Positions 10,108-18,950 of a DNA stretch of 64,000 nt are shown here, in pieces. The position numbers and the translations under genes are program-made. A model generated the notes under the pieces. That model was not told the origin of the DNA and ran no database searches. It saw nothing but the letters and a program-made list of their open reading frames with translations. Source of the stretch: Pseudomonas arsenicoxydans (GTDB lineage: Bacteria > Pseudomonadota > Gammaproteobacteria > Pseudomonadales > Pseudomonadaceae); contig NZ_LT629705.1 of the NCBI RefSeq assembly GCF_900103875.1, forward strand, positions 1,564,501-1,628,500. The letters are read 5' to 3'. Positions within the stretch are counted from its first letter, which is position 1. Every line of letters begins with the position of its first letter.

Positions 10108-10949
10108 GCGTCACCCCCTACTTTGGCGTCGGGTTGTTTGCAGATACGGTCGAGCATGATCGCCAGCAGTACGATCGCCAGGCCCGCTTCGAAGCCCAGG
10201 GCGATATCAGCAGTGTTCAGTGCGTTGACCACGGGTTTGCCCAGGCCGTCGGCGCCCACCAGTGCCGCGATCACCACCATCGACAACGACAGCATGATGC
10301 ACTGGGTGATACCGGCCGCGATGCTTGGCATGGCGTGGGGCAGTTCGATTCGCGAGAGCAGCTGACGTCGCGAGCAGCCAAAGGCCTTGCCGGCGTCCAT
10401 CAGTTCTTCCGGAACATCGCGAATGCCCAGGTAAGTCAGCCGAATAGGCGCGGCAATCGCGAACACTACCGTTGAGATCAGGCCCGGGACCACACCCAGA
10501 CCGAAGAGGGTCAGGGTAGGAATGAGGTACACGAAGGTCGGCACGGTCTGCATGAGATCGAGCACCGGACGCATCAGTGTGTAGAACATCGGTTTATGCG
10601 CAGCGACGATGCCCAACGGCACGCCGATGACTACGCAGACCAGGGTCGCGAAGAGCACCTGGGCGAGGGTTTCCATGGTTTCCTGCCAGTACCCCAGATT
10701 GAGGATCAGCAAGAAGGAGGCGATGACGAAAACGGTCAGCCCCCACTTTCGTTGAATGAAGTGTGCCAGTAGCGCAATGAGGCCGATCAATGCCAGCGGG
10801 TTGAACCAGGTCAGCGCAAAAGTCACGCCGTGGATCATCGTTTCCAGTGACACGGCGATTGCGTCGAAAGTGCTGGCGCCGTGTTGCGTCAACCATTCAA
10901 CGAAGCCCGCGATGTACTGGCCTAAAGGGATTTTCTGATCAATCAGCAT
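10104..10949 (-). CDS. cbcW: Quaternary amine ABC transporter permease CbcW
   Basis: CbcW is the inner-membrane permease of the CbcXWV importer. The 281-residue protein has about six hydrophobic segments and the ABC permease EAA-type loop (GKAFGCSRRQLLSRIELPHAMP, cut here to its key residues EL and HAMP, about residues 190-212). I chose the ATG at 10949 because MLIDQKIPLG is the usual family N-terminus. An ATG six codons upstream is possible, and neither has a strong ribosome site. It lies between cbcX and cbcV and overlaps cbcV by four bases. Confidence 0.93.
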   Translation of the reverse strand: MLIDQKIPLGQYIAGFVEWLTQHGASTFDAIAVSLETMIHGVTFALTWFNPLALIGLIALLAHFIQRKWGLTVFVIASFLLILNLGYWQETMETLAQVLFATLVCVVIGVPLGIVAAHKPMFYTLMRPVLDLMQTVPTFVYLIPTLTLFGLGVVPGLISTVVFAIAAPIRLTYLGIRDVPEELMDAGKAFGCSRRQLLSRIELPHAMPSIAAGITQCIMLSLSMVVIAALVGADGLGKPVVNALNTADIALGFEAGLAIVLLAIMLDRICKQPDAKVGGDA

Positions 10950-11015
10950 GGTAGTGAACGTCCGCATGCAAGGAAATAAACAGCCCGGGCGAGCGAACCC
11001 GCCCGGCGTAAGCGA

Positions 11016-11963
11016 TTACTGCGCGAGCTTGGCTTTCACGGCCTCCAGGCCTGGTTTACCGTCAATGGTGGTCACGCCAGCGAGCCAGGTATCGAGGACC
11101 TGTGGGTTCTTTTTCAGCCAGGCCTTGGCGGCCGCGTCAGGCTTCATTTTGTCATCCAGGATGTTGCCCATCAGCGAGCTTTCCATGTCGACGGTGAACT
11201 CCAGGTTTTTCAGCAACTGTCCAACGTTGCTGCATTCCTGGACATAACCCTTGCGAGTGTTGGTCGCCACGGTGGCGGCACCGAAGTCCGGTCCGAAGAA
11301 ATCGTCACCACCGGTGAGGTATTGGATTTTGAAACGCTTGTTCATCGGGTGCGGCGCCCAGCCGAGGAACACCACGGCGGTGTCGCGCTTCTGAGCGCGA
11401 TCGACCTGCGACAACATGCCGGCTTCGCTGGACTCGACCACTTTGAAACCAGCGTCTTTAAGGCCGAAGGCGTTCTTGTCGATCATACTCTGGATCAGGC
11501 GGTTACCGTCGTTACCAGGTTCGATGCCGTAGATTTTGCCGTCGAGCTCTTTCTTGAATTTGGCGATGTCGGCGAAGTCATGCAGCCCTTTGTCGTACAG
11601 CGCTTGTGGCACGGCGAGGGTGTACTTGGCGCCGGTCAGGTTGGTGCGCACGACGTCGACGGAGCCAGCATCACGGTAAGCCTTGATGTCGTTTTCCATG
11701 GTCGGCATCCAGTTACCCAGGAACACGTCCATGTTCTTGCCGTCGGCCAGGGACTTGTAGGTCACCGGCACGGAAATCATCGTGGTTTTGGTCTTGTAGC
11801 CGAGTGCGTCGAGCACGACGCTGGTGGTAGCGGTTGTCGCGGTAATGTCGGTCCAGCCGACATCAGAGAAGTTTACGGTATTGCACTGAGCGGGTTCTGC
11901 AGCTTGAGCCAGTAACGGCAGACTCAGCATGGCGGCCAACAACAACGACGGGGAACCTTTCAT
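11016..11963 (-). CDS. cbcX: Choline/betaine-binding periplasmic protein CbcX
   Basis: CbcX is the periplasmic substrate-binding subunit (OpuAC family) of the CbcXWV importer. It has 315 residues with a clear Sec signal peptide (SLLLAAMLSLPLLAQAAEP, cleavage near residue 22). Aromatic-rich segments such as GWTDI and FLGNWMP are the type that cage quaternary ammonium groups. The start at 11963 is set by AAGGAG eight bases upstream. It heads the operon cbcX-cbcW-cbcV. It is paralogous to CaiX at 20.0-21.0 kb, sharing the MLSxVxRAxKRxxAVVFxGWAPHPMN region. Confidence 0.93.
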   Translation of the reverse strand: MKGSPSLLLAAMLSLPLLAQAAEPAQCNTVNFSDVGWTDITATTATTSVVLDALGYKTKTTMISVPVTYKSLADGKNMDVFLGNWMPTMENDIKAYRDAGSVDVVRTNLTGAKYTLAVPQALYDKGLHDFADIAKFKKELDGKIYGIEPGNDGNRLIQSMIDKNAFGLKDAGFKVVESSEAGMLSQVDRAQKRDTAVVFLGWAPHPMNKRFKIQYLTGGDDFFGPDFGAATVATNTRKGYVQECSNVGQLLKNLEFTVDMESSLMGNILDDKMKPDAAAKAWLKKNPQVLDTWLAGVTTIDGKPGLEAVKAKLAQ

Positions 11964-12121
11964 GGATGGACTCCTTGGTGTTTTTTTTGGCAGTGTTCCG
12001 ACTGGACCACCGCACTTATAGGTTGCGGTTGGATGGCGTTTTGGAGACAGCTCTACCACGGCGCCTTGCAATCGAGTCGATACGATCATGTACCAGTGAA
12101 AATCTGACGCCTACAGGGGGC

Positions 12122-12168
12122 GTCGTAACCAGTACAGGGATGGTCGCATCCAGTGTCGGTGACGTCGT
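12122..12168 (+). promoter_or_regulatory. Three phased GTCGY half-sites between cbcX and sdaB
   Basis: GTCGT (12122), GTCGC (12143) and GTCGT (12164) are spaced exactly 21 bp apart, two DNA turns, as in direct-repeat operators of AraC-type regulators. They lie in the 435-bp divergent gap between cbcX and sdaB. Both genes are expected in the GbdR regulon, so this is a candidate GbdR site. Its orientation matches sdaB, not cbcX. An inverted repeat GACGCC/GGCGTC at 12106-12124 overlaps the first half-site. No other structure was recognised in the gap. Confidence 0.4.
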
Positions 12169-12398
12169 TTACAGCTTTTTTCAGCCCTCTTTTCCCCTCT
12201 GATCCGCTAAAAAACGGCGAAAACATTGCGTCGGCGCCTCGCGGCGTTGGTGAGCATGAGTGCGTCGGTGTGAGACGTCGAACGACATGACAAAAGCCTG
12301 ATGATGCGGCCATCTCGGCGGATTGCAGCTAGAGCGTAGCAGCTCCGCCACTGGGCGCCTTTGCGTCTGGAGTCGGCACATCCAGGAGTTCGGCAGTA

Positions 12399-13775
12399 AT
12401 GGCTATCAGTGTTTTCGACCTGTTCAAAATCGGCATCGGCCCTTCCAGTTCGCACACCGTGGGGCCTATGCGGGCCGCCGCGCTGTTCGTGCAAGGTTTG
12501 CGTGAGCAGGGTCTTTTGGAACAAGTACGGCGCGTCGAAGTTCAGCTTTACGGGTCGTTGTCGGCTACCGGCATCGGTCACGGCAGCGACAACGCGGTGA
12601 TCATGGGCCTGATGGGCGAGTGGCCGGATGCGATCGATCCGTCGCAAATCGGCATTCGTATCGAAACCCTGCGCGAAACCCACACCTTGTTGCTCGACGG
12701 TCGCTTGTCGGTCCCGTTCATCTGGGCCCGGGACATGCGCCTGATCGACGAAAACCTGCCATTCCACCCCAACGCGATGACTTTGATTGTCGAAGGCGAT
12801 GACGGCGAACTGCATCGTGACACCTACTATTCCATCGGCGGCGGTTTTGTCGTCGATGAAGCACAGGCTTCCAGCGGCGTGGTCGATCTGGACAGCACGG
12901 TGTTGCCGTACGATTTCTCCAGCGCCGTCGAACTGCTCAGCCTTTGTAAGCAGCACAACCTGCGTGTGGCTGAATTGATGATGGCCAACGAAAAGGTCTG
13001 GCGCAGCGAAGAAGAAATCCGCAGCGGCCTGATGAAACTCTGGCGCGCCATGCAGGATTGCGTCGAACAGGGTCTCAAGCACGAAGGCATTCTGCCCGGC
13101 GGATTGAATGTGCGTCGTCGTGCGGCCAAATTGCATCGCAGCCTTCAAGAGCTGGGTAAGCCCAATGTCATCGGTTCGACCTTGAGTGCCATGGAATGGG
13201 TCAACCTGTTCGCCCTGGCGGTCAACGAAGAAAACGCTGCCGGCGGACGCATGGTGACCGCGCCGACCAATGGCGCGGCGGGGATTATTCCGGCGGTGCT
13301 GCATTACTTCATGAAGTTCAGCGAAGCGGTGACTGACGCCAACGTGGTCGACTATTTCCTCAGTGCCGCCGCGGTGGGGATTCTGTGCAAGAAAAACGCT
13401 TCGATCTCCGGTGCTGAAGTCGGTTGCCAGGGTGAAGTCGGTTCGGCTTGCGCGATGGCGGCGGCGGGGTTGGCGGAGATTCTCGGCGCCACGCCGGAGC
13501 AGCTGTGCAACGCGGCGGAGATCGGCCTGGAACATAACCTCGGTTTGACCTGCGATCCGGTGGGCGGGCTGGTTCAGGTGCCGTGCATCGAGCGCAATGC
13601 GATTGCGGCTGTAAAAGCAATCAACGCGGCGCAGATGGCATTGCGCGGTGATGGTCAGCACTTTATCTCGCTGGATCGGGTGATTCGGACCATGCGTGAT
13701 ACCGGCGCGGACATGCATGACAAATACAAAGAGACATCGCGCGGTGGGTTGGCGGTCAGCGCGGTTGAGTGCTGA
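12399..13775 (+). CDS. sdaB: L-serine dehydratase (iron-sulfur type)
   Basis: This is the single-chain [4Fe-4S] L-serine dehydratase that converts serine to pyruvate and ammonia. Of 458 residues, the N-terminal part carries the [12 protein letters not shown] motif (about residues 11-22) and the C-terminal part carries cluster cysteines in [10 protein letters not shown] and [16 protein letters not shown] precedes the ATG. In this locus it completes betaine catabolism: glycine made from sarcosine is turned to serine by GlyA and to pyruvate here. It is divergent from cbcX and upstream of gbdR. Confidence 0.95.
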   Translation: MAISVFDLFKIGIGPSSSHTVGPMRAAALFVQGLREQGLLEQVRRVEVQLYGSLSATGIGHGSDNAVIMGLMGEWPDAIDPSQIGIRIETLRETHTLLLDGRLSVPFIWARDMRLIDENLPFHPNAMTLIVEGDDGELHRDTYYSIGGGFVVDEAQASSGVVDLDSTVLPYDFSSAVELLSLCKQHNLRVAELMMANEKVWRSEEEIRSGLMKLWRAMQDCVEQGLKHEGILPGGLNVRRRAAKLHRSLQELGKPNVIGSTLSAMEWVNLFALAVNEENAAGGRMVTAPTNGAAGIIPAVLHYFMKFSEAVTDANVVDYFLSAAAVGILCKKNASISGAEVGCQGEVGSACAMAAAGLAEILGATPEQLCNAAEIGLEHNLGLTCDPVGGLVQVPCIERNAIAAVKAINAAQMALRGDGQHFISLDRVIRTMRDTGADMHDKYKETSRGGLAVSAVEC

Positions 13776-13790
13776 GATTGAGTTGACCCC

Positions 13791-13881
13791 ATCGCGGGCA
13801 AGCCCGCTCCCACAGGACTTGTTGTGTGACCGAGAACTAAGGCACACCAAAAATCCTTGTGGGAGCGGGCTTGCCCGCGAT
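13791..13881. repeat. REP doublet downstream of sdaB
   Basis: Two canonical REP hairpins in inverted orientation begin about 15 bp past the sdaB stop. They are separated by 40 bp and occupy the first part of the 540-bp sdaB-gbdR gap. Confidence 0.9.
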
Positions 13882-14006
13882 AGCGCCAGACCAGTCAAAA
13901 CTGCGCGCTAAGTGAACACCGGAATCAAAACGCGCCACGTTTTGGCGCGTCGCTTACAGATAAGTGACTCACCCATGGCCAGGGATCCAAAATGGCCATT
14001 ACCGCC

Positions 14007-14029
14007 TGTCACCTGTGCTTGCGGTGACA
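14007..14029. promoter_or_regulatory. Candidate enhancer site for sigma-54 activator upstream of gbdR
   Basis: TGTCACC and GGTGACA form a perfect 7-bp inverted repeat with a 9-bp centre. It lies about 210 bp upstream of the inferred gbdR sigma-54 start point, a usual distance for an NtrC- or CbrB-type activator. Which activator binds cannot be read from the sequence. Between the REPs and this site, an 8-bp hairpin (13930-13950, ACGCGCCA/TGGCGCGT) has no U-run on the + strand. Confidence 0.4.
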
Positions 14030-14203
14030 CTCTCCCTCAGGTCGCTGTAGCCCTGTTCCCACAAGTGCTACCGATTTGCTCAAGCCCAACGGGGCAGAGC
14101 GCTTCCCGCCGATAATGGCACTTATAACCCCCACTCTGCGCACGGCTTATATAGACACGCCGCGACGTCGTTTTCAGGAGTTATTGAATGCCCATTCAAC
14201 TTT

Positions 14204-14219
14204 AGGCATGGCAATTGCT
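14204..14219 (+). promoter_or_regulatory. Sigma-54 promoter of gbdR
   Basis: AGGCATG-GCAA-TTGCT matches the -24/-12 consensus TGGCACG-N4-TTGCW, with the invariant GG and GC ten bases apart. Transcription would start near 14230 and leave a leader of about 85 bases before gbdR. This would tie betaine catabolism to nitrogen or carbon status through a sigma-54 activator. Confidence 0.65.
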
Positions 14220-14315
14220 CTGTCATTACAAAGCCCGTCTCCCACGCGAGAACGATGGCAATAACAAGAGCCTCCGCCTGAGGCCATCACCCGCTTTGTG
14301 TGAGGAGATACCGCG

Positions 14316-15419
14316 ATGACGACGTTCAACTCAGGGGCCCAACCCCAGAACCGTGCGCCTCAATCCATCGGCTTTCTGCTGCTGGACAATTTCACGCTTA
14401 TTTCTTTGGCCTCCGCAGTAGAACCTCTGCGCATGGCCAACCAATTGTCCGGTCGCGAGTTGTATCGCTGGTCGACGCTCACCGTCGATGGCGGTCAGGT
14501 CTGGGCCAGTGACGGTCTGCAGATCACCCCCGATTGCTCCATGCACAAAGCGCCACCCCTGGACACCATCATTGTCTGCGGCGGTATCGGCATTCAGCGC
14601 ACCGTGACCCGCGAACACGTGTCATGGCTGCAAAGCCAGGCCCGTCAGTCGCGCCGTCTTGGTGCGGTCTGCACCGGCAGCTGGGCGCTGGCGTGCGCCG
14701 GCCTGCTGGACGGCTTCGATTGCAGCGTGCACTGGGAATGCCTGGCCTCGATGCAGGAAGCTTTCCCCCGTGTGGCCATGAGCACCCGCTTGTTCACACT
14801 CGACCGTAACCGTTTCACCAGTTCCGGCGGCACCGCGCCACTGGACATGATGCTGCACCTGATCAGCCGTGATCACGGGCGTGAACTGTCCGCCGCGATT
14901 TCGGAAATGTTCGTCTACGAACGTATCCGTAACGAGCAGGATCATCAGCGCGTGCCGCTCAAGCACATGCTGGGGACCAATCAGCCAAAACTGCAGGAAA
15001 TCGTCGCGCTGATGGAAGCCAACCTGGAAGAGCCGATCGACCTCGACGAACTGGCGGTGTATGTCGCTGTTTCGCGTCGTCAGCTGGAGCGTCTGTTCCA
15101 GAAATACCTGCACTGCTCGCCGTCGCGTTACTACCTGAAACTGCGCCTGATCCGGGCTCGGCAACTGCTCAAGCAAACGCCGATGTCGATCATCGAAGTG
15201 GCGTCGGTCTGTGGTTTCGTGTCCACGCCGCACTTCTCCAAGTGCTACCGCGAATACTTCGGTATTCCGCCACGTGACGAGCGCGTAGGTTCAAACACCA
15301 CGCAACAGGTGGCGATGATGCCGCTGCCGCAAGCCTTGGTACTGTCGCCGTTGTCCGGGCCGTTGTCGGCGTTGAGTCAGGCGCGCAATGAGTCGACGTT
15401 CGCCAGCGTAAGGCTTTAA
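14316..15419 (+). CDS. gbdR: GATase1-like AraC-family regulator GbdR
   Basis: GbdR activates the glycine betaine and dimethylglycine catabolic genes on sensing those compounds. Of 367 residues, the N-terminal 200 are a DJ-1/PfpI-like domain (AVCTGSWALACAG near residue 115 at the nucleophile elbow) and the C-terminal 100 are an AraC double helix-turn-helix (VSRRQLERLFQKYL, and PHFSKCYREYFG). The start ATG follows GTGAGGAGATACCGCG. CdhR at 21.2 kb is a paralogue with the same two-domain build. The upstream sigma-54 promoter explains how its own level may be set. Confidence 0.94.
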   Translation: MTTFNSGAQPQNRAPQSIGFLLLDNFTLISLASAVEPLRMANQLSGRELYRWSTLTVDGGQVWASDGLQITPDCSMHKAPPLDTIIVCGGIGIQRTVTREHVSWLQSQARQSRRLGAVCTGSWALACAGLLDGFDCSVHWECLASMQEAFPRVAMSTRLFTLDRNRFTSSGGTAPLDMMLHLISRDHGRELSAAISEMFVYERIRNEQDHQRVPLKHMLGTNQPKLQEIVALMEANLEEPIDLDELAVYVAVSRRQLERLFQKYLHCSPSRYYLKLRLIRARQLLKQTPMSIIEVASVCGFVSTPHFSKCYREYFGIPPRDERVGSNTTQQVAMMPLPQALVLSPLSGPLSALSQARNESTFASVRL

Positions 15420-15432
15420 ACCGAGGCGCCTT

Positions 15433-15524
15433 CATCGCGAGCAGGCTCGCTCCCACAGGTTTCGGGTCGGATTACAAATTTGTGATCCGCCCAAGTCCAC
15501 TGTGGGAGCGAGCCTGCTCGCGAT
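15433..15524. repeat. REP doublet, GAGCAGGCTC variant
   Basis: Both arms carry the variant core GCGAGCAGGCTCGC rather than GCGGGCAAGCCCGC. The doublet sits in the 113-bp convergent gap between gbdR and the next minus-strand gene. Confidence 0.9.
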
Positions 15525-15532
15525 TGGATCTA

Positions 15533-15796
15533 TCAGGCGCTACGGCTCTGCTGATAGGCCGCCAACGCTGGCAACAATTGCTTGTCGATCGCCTGGCGCA
15601 CGGCCGGCAGGATGGTCGCGCTGCTGGTGTACATCTGCTTGACCATCGTACGCAGCGTCATCGCCCGTTCATCGTTCAAACCTCGCACTGCGCACTCGCA
15701 AGCCTGCTCGGCCGTGGCGCCGCTCGGCACTTGAAAACCCAATGATTTCAGCTGGCCCAACAGGTCTTCCTGGTCTATCAAATCGGCGTGCATCAT
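15533..15796 (-). CDS. Small conserved hypothetical protein downstream of gbdR
   Basis: This 87-residue soluble protein has no signal peptide, membrane segment or motif I recognise. It looks helical and ends in a basic AYQQSRSA tail. The start at 15796 (MMHADLID) is chosen because AAGGA lies seven bases upstream; a longer frame from 15922 would add a low-complexity basic stretch. It contains a CECAVRGLNDERAMTLR segment. A small hypothetical gene also follows gbdR in P. aeruginosa, so it is probably a conserved member of the locus. Function unknown. Confidence 0.65.
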   Translation of the reverse strand: MMHADLIDQEDLLGQLKSLGFQVPSGATAEQACECAVRGLNDERAMTLRTMVKQMYTSSATILPAVRQAIDKQLLPALAAYQQSRSA

Positions 15797-15903
15797 GACG
15801 CAATCCTTCTTTAGGGAACGGTGTCTTGGTTCGATTCTCATAGGGGTGCGGAGTGGCGGCAAGGACGATTTGTCGCAATGGCCGCAATACCTATGAACAG
15901 GTC

Positions 15904-16046
15904 GTTTTCGGCTAACTTGCAAGAGGGGAGAGTGGGCACACTGGATTCAGCTGGCTACACGAAGGTTTGGTCACCCTCGCGCAACGGCTCCTCAACAGTA
16001 CCCTCCTCAGCTCCGATCTTGTCACGGCTCGATCGGGGTTTTTTTT
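15904..16046 (+). ncRNA. Candidate small RNA ending at an orphan terminator
   Basis: A good intrinsic terminator on the + strand (CCGATC at 16013, GATCGG at 16031, then eight T at 16039-16046) has no + strand gene upstream of it; both flanking genes are on the - strand. A sigma-70-like promoter, TTGTCG (15870-15875), 16 bp, TATGAA (15892-15897), would start a transcript of about 140 nt. No convincing reading frame fits inside. This is the main content of the 371-bp gap 15797-16167. The promoter match is only moderate. Confidence 0.35.
16013..16046 (+). terminator. Intrinsic terminator without an upstream gene
   Basis: A 6-bp stem (CCGATC/GATCGG), a 12-base loop, then GG and a run of eight T. 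It reads on the + strand, opposite to both neighbouring genes, which makes it the best evidence for a small RNA here. Confidence 0.6.
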
Positions 16047-16086
16047 GCCTGTGAATCAGGGGTTTTTGTGTTGCCTGTGCAGATGC

Positions 16087-16152
16087 CATCACGGGTAAAC
16101 CCGCTCCTACAAGGTTGGCGCAGTTCCTGTGGGAGCGTGGCTTGCCCGCGAT
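16087..16152. repeat. Degenerate REP doublet downstream of the butyrobetaine dioxygenase gene
   Basis: The left arm is altered (ACGGGTAAACCCGCTCCTAC) and the right arm reads GTGGGAGCGTGGCTTGCCCGCG. The right arm and its flank GATGAACGAT-ACGCG are shared with the left REP at 46407-46450, so the similarity extends past the hairpin itself. Confidence 0.8.
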
Positions 16153-16167
16153 GAACGATGACGCGTT

Positions 16168-17331
16168 CTAGCGTTGCAACACCAATATCCGCGACAACAA
16201 TTCATCACGATCGATGTAGCAACCCTGGAAATGCCGGGCGCCGGTGGCGGGGTCGAAGGCGTTGCGGGCGTGCAGCGTGCGGCGGTTATCGAAGCACCAC
16301 AATTCGCCGGGGTTGAGCCGCGTCATCACCCGGAACCGCGCTTCGCGGGTCATGGCAATAAAGCGCCGATAAGCGCGGTAGAGCTTGGGCATGTCTTCCA
16401 TCGACGCATCAAACGGCCCGCGCAAAAAGTTCGCCATGCGGATCTCTGAAACCTGTCCCAACGCATCCAGGGCGATGATCGGCGCCAGGCAGCGATAGTC
16501 GCTGTGGCGGTCCTTGTTGCGAAACTCCACGGGGATGTCGCACAAGGCTTTGAACGACTCGGGATCTTCCTCGCGCAAGGCGTGGGCGATGGCGAAACCG
16601 TCGACGAAAATACTCTCGCCACCCTCGGCGTCATTGACCAGGCAATGCAGAAATTGCAGCCCCGGTTGCAACTCCCGGGTCGGCAAGTCGCTGTGCAGCG
16701 GCAGGTTGAAAGCGGTGTAGGCGTTGCTGTCGGCATCGGCCTTGGATTGCACGTTGAACAGCACGCCGAAATTGCTCTCGCGGATGAAGGAAATCCGCTG
16801 GGCGATCAGCTTCAACGAGCCGGGTTCGGTGGGCACGCCGCGCACTTGGGTCAGGCCGATGTCGCGCACCGCCAACAGCCATTGCAGCAAGGCATCGATG
16901 TCGTTCATCAGCGCCTGATAGTCGAATACCGGCAGTTTCAGGTTGCTGTTCCACAGCTGGCTTTTGGGCTTGGCGGCGCGACGTTCGGCGCGGGACTCGT
17001 CGTCATAAGCATGGGCACGTAACCAGCCGGGATCGAAGCGGCTGAGGTGGCCGTCTTGCCACTCGACGGTGAGGCAACCTTCGGCATCGACAACAGCCTT
17101 CGACGGCGTCAGGTCTTGCGCGACATCGACGATTTCCAGCACCTGTTCGCGCGTCACGGTGTAGACGCACAGCGAGCACGGGCAGTTGTCGCGCAACCAT
17201 TGGTGATGGAAAGGGCTGAGACGACCGTCAGCCCATTGCACATGAATGCGGTCCGCCAGGGTTTGCACGGCGGTCAACGCGCTGATCAAAGGGTAAGTAC
17301 GGAAGTCGGCAAAAGCGGCGGCGGTGTTCAA
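16168..17331 (-). CDS. Gamma-butyrobetaine dioxygenase (Fe(II)/2-oxoglutarate)
   Basis: This enzyme hydroxylates gamma-butyrobetaine to L-carnitine using iron(II) and 2-oxoglutarate. The 387-residue protein has the N-terminal zinc domain typical of the family (Cys50, Cys52, Cys55 in NCPCSLC) and the TauD-like fold with iron ligands in PLHSDLP (about residue 212) and near the C-terminus in RRTLHARNAF. The start codon is TTG at 17331, with AAGGAG seven bases upstream; no ATG is available nearby. It is the last gene of the carnitine set, 14 bp after cdhB. It thus feeds butyrobetaine into the carnitine route. Confidence 0.88.
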   Translation of the reverse strand: MNTAAAFADFRTYPLISALTAVQTLADRIHVQWADGRLSPFHHQWLRDNCPCSLCVYTVTREQVLEIVDVAQDLTPSKAVVDAEGCLTVEWQDGHLSRFDPGWLRAHAYDDESRAERRAAKPKSQLWNSNLKLPVFDYQALMNDIDALLQWLLAVRDIGLTQVRGVPTEPGSLKLIAQRISFIRESNFGVLFNVQSKADADSNAYTAFNLPLHSDLPTRELQPGLQFLHCLVNDAEGGESIFVDGFAIAHALREEDPESFKALCDIPVEFRNKDRHSDYRCLAPIIALDALGQVSEIRMANFLRGPFDASMEDMPKLYRAYRRFIAMTREARFRVMTRLNPGELWCFDNRRTLHARNAFDPATGARHFQGCYIDRDELLSRILVLQR

Positions 17332-17345
17332 TGGCGATCTCCTTG

Positions 17346-17822
17346 TTATTTTTTAGGGGGTAACGCGATCACTCGGCCAATGTAGTCGGGGGCAGGAAGG
17401 TCGGTTTGCTCGGCGACAATGGCTTGCAGCTTGCTCAACGTCACTTCACTGAACGGTGCAGAACGCGGGCCGGCGAGATCAACGTGGAGCAGCATTTGTT
17501 CGTTGCCGGCCAGTTCCTTGTCATCACCCACCAAATGCAGGCTGTGATAGAGGTGCAGGCGCTTGCTGTCGTGGCCGATGATCTGGGTTCGCACTTCGAC
17601 GTCGGCATCGAGCTTCACTTCGTGCAAATAATTGAGGTGCAGTTCGAGGGTGAACAGCGAGTTGCCGCTGGCTTCGCGATTGTTGCTGTCCATGTCCAGC
17701 CGATCCATCAGGGCATCGGTGGCGTAGCTGAAAATCAGCAGGTAAAAGGCGTCGCGAAGGTGGCCGTTGTAGTCGACCCAGTCGGGGATGATTTTGGTTT
17801 GGTAAGTGGTGAGGGTGGGCAT
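17346..17822 (-). CDS. cdhB: Carnitine-pathway thioesterase CdhB
   Basis: This 158-residue single hot-dog-fold thioesterase (4HBT type) has the family segment PDWVDYNGHLRDAFYL, with Asp17 and the nearby Asn/His as the usual catalytic region. In the carnitine pathway it hydrolyses betainyl-CoA, released by the CdhC reaction, to glycine betaine and CoA. It lies between cdhA and the butyrobetaine dioxygenase gene. Its start at 17822 has only a weak GGGA ribosome site. The role is inferred from gene order and family. Confidence 0.82.
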   Translation of the reverse strand: MPTLTTYQTKIIPDWVDYNGHLRDAFYLLIFSYATDALMDRLDMDSNNREASGNSLFTLELHLNYLHEVKLDADVEVRTQIIGHDSKRLHLYHSLHLVGDDKELAGNEQMLLHVDLAGPRSAPFSEVTLSKLQAIVAEQTDLPAPDYIGRVIALPPKK

Positions 17823-17860
17823 GATGAATGGTCCCGCATGTGTGGTGACTGGACAGCCGC

Positions 17861-17936
17861 TATCGCGAGCAGGCTCGCTCCCACAGTGGTTCTGTGAACG
17901 ACGCAGATTTCCTGTGGGAGCGAGCCTGCTCGCGAT
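17861..17936. repeat. REP doublet, GAGCAGGCTC variant, between cdhA and cdhB
   Basis: Both arms carry GCGAGCAGGCTCGC, the same variant as the doublet beside gbdR. It lies inside a co-directional gene series, where it could partly separate cdhB and the dioxygenase gene from cdhA. Confidence 0.88.
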
Positions 17937-17957
17937 GGGGCCGCCCCTGTTGGCTCA

Positions 17958-18923
17958 TTACTCGCTGAACGCCATCCCGTGCTTCTCTTTGGTGGTCTTC
18001 ACCGCTTCGAGCACCGCCAGCAAGCAATCATCACGATAGCGCTCCAGCGCCGAAATGCTGTGTTTGCCCAGCTGATCGCTGGTGCCGTCGACCACATCAT
18101 CAATCAGCTTGTCGGTCAGTTCCGGTGCCGGCAGATACGTCCATGGCAATTGCAACGCCGGACCGAACTGCGCCATGAAGTGCCGCATGCCCGCATCGCC
18201 ACCGGCCAGGGTGTAGGTCAGGAAGGTGCCCATGAACGACCAGCGCAGGCCCGCGCCAAAGCGGATCGCATCGTCTATTTCACCGGTGGTCGCTACACCG
18301 TCGTTGACCAGGTGCAGCGCCTCGCGCCAGAGCGCTTCGAGCAAGCGGTCGGCGATAAAGCCGGGCACTTCCTTGCGCACATGCAGTGGGCGCATGCCTA
18401 AGGATTCGTACACTTTCATCGCCGCTTGAACAGCTTCCGGCGCGGTGTTTTTGCCGCCGACCACTTCCACCAGCGGCAGCAGGTAAACGGGGTTGAACGG
18501 GTGGCCAACCACGCAGCGTTCCGGGTGCGTGGCGCTCTCGTAAAACTCGCTCGGCAACAGGCCTGATGTGCTCGAACCGATCAGGGCGTTGGGCTTGGCC
18601 GCCGCGCTGATTTTGCTGTGCAGTTCCAGTTTCAGGTCCAGACGCTCGGGGGCACTTTCCTGAATGAAATCCGCATCGCGAACACACTCTTCGATGGTCG
18701 CGACAAAGCGCAGACGGTCCTGCGAGGCACCCGGTGCCAGGCCTTGTTTCTCCAGCGCACCCCAAGCATTGGCGACGCGTTTGCGCAGTGCGGCTTCGGC
18801 ACCGGGCGCCGGGTCCCAGGCCACCACGTCAAGGCCGTGGGCGAGGGCGCGGGATACCCAGCCGCTGCCGATGACACCGCTGCCGAGGGCGGCGAAGGTT
18901 TTGATTTCGGTGATGAAGGTCAT
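17958..18923 (-). CDS. cdhA: L-carnitine 3-dehydrogenase CdhA
   Basis: CdhA oxidises L-carnitine to 3-dehydrocarnitine with NAD. The 321-residue protein belongs to the 3-hydroxyacyl-CoA dehydrogenase family: Rossmann motif GSGVIGSGW at residues 14-22, the SSTSGL catalytic segment and the [15 protein letters not shown] region near residue 140. It is the first catabolic step for carnitine. The start at 18923 has a weak AGGAC site. It is transcribed after cdhC with a 139-bp gap that contains REPs. Confidence 0.92.
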   Translation of the reverse strand: MTFITEIKTFAALGSGVIGSGWVSRALAHGLDVVAWDPAPGAEAALRKRVANAWGALEKQGLAPGASQDRLRFVATIEECVRDADFIQESAPERLDLKLELHSKISAAAKPNALIGSSTSGLLPSEFYESATHPERCVVGHPFNPVYLLPLVEVVGGKNTAPEAVQAAMKVYESLGMRPLHVRKEVPGFIADRLLEALWREALHLVNDGVATTGEIDDAIRFGAGLRWSFMGTFLTYTLAGGDAGMRHFMAQFGPALQLPWTYLPAPELTDKLIDDVVDGTSDQLGKHSISALERYRDDCLLAVLEAVKTTKEKHGMAFSE

Positions 18924-18950
18924 GGCGACGTCCTAAAGAGTTCGGTGATC

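Noticed and set aside
12207..13898. 563-codon open frame on the - strand over sdaB
   Set aside because: It is antisense to sdaB and runs through a REP doublet, so it is not a gene.
13930..13950. Hairpin ACGCGCCA/TGGCGCGT as a terminator for sdaB
   Set aside because: No U-run follows on the + strand and it lies beyond the REP doublet; it could be an operator, but nothing supports a particular one.
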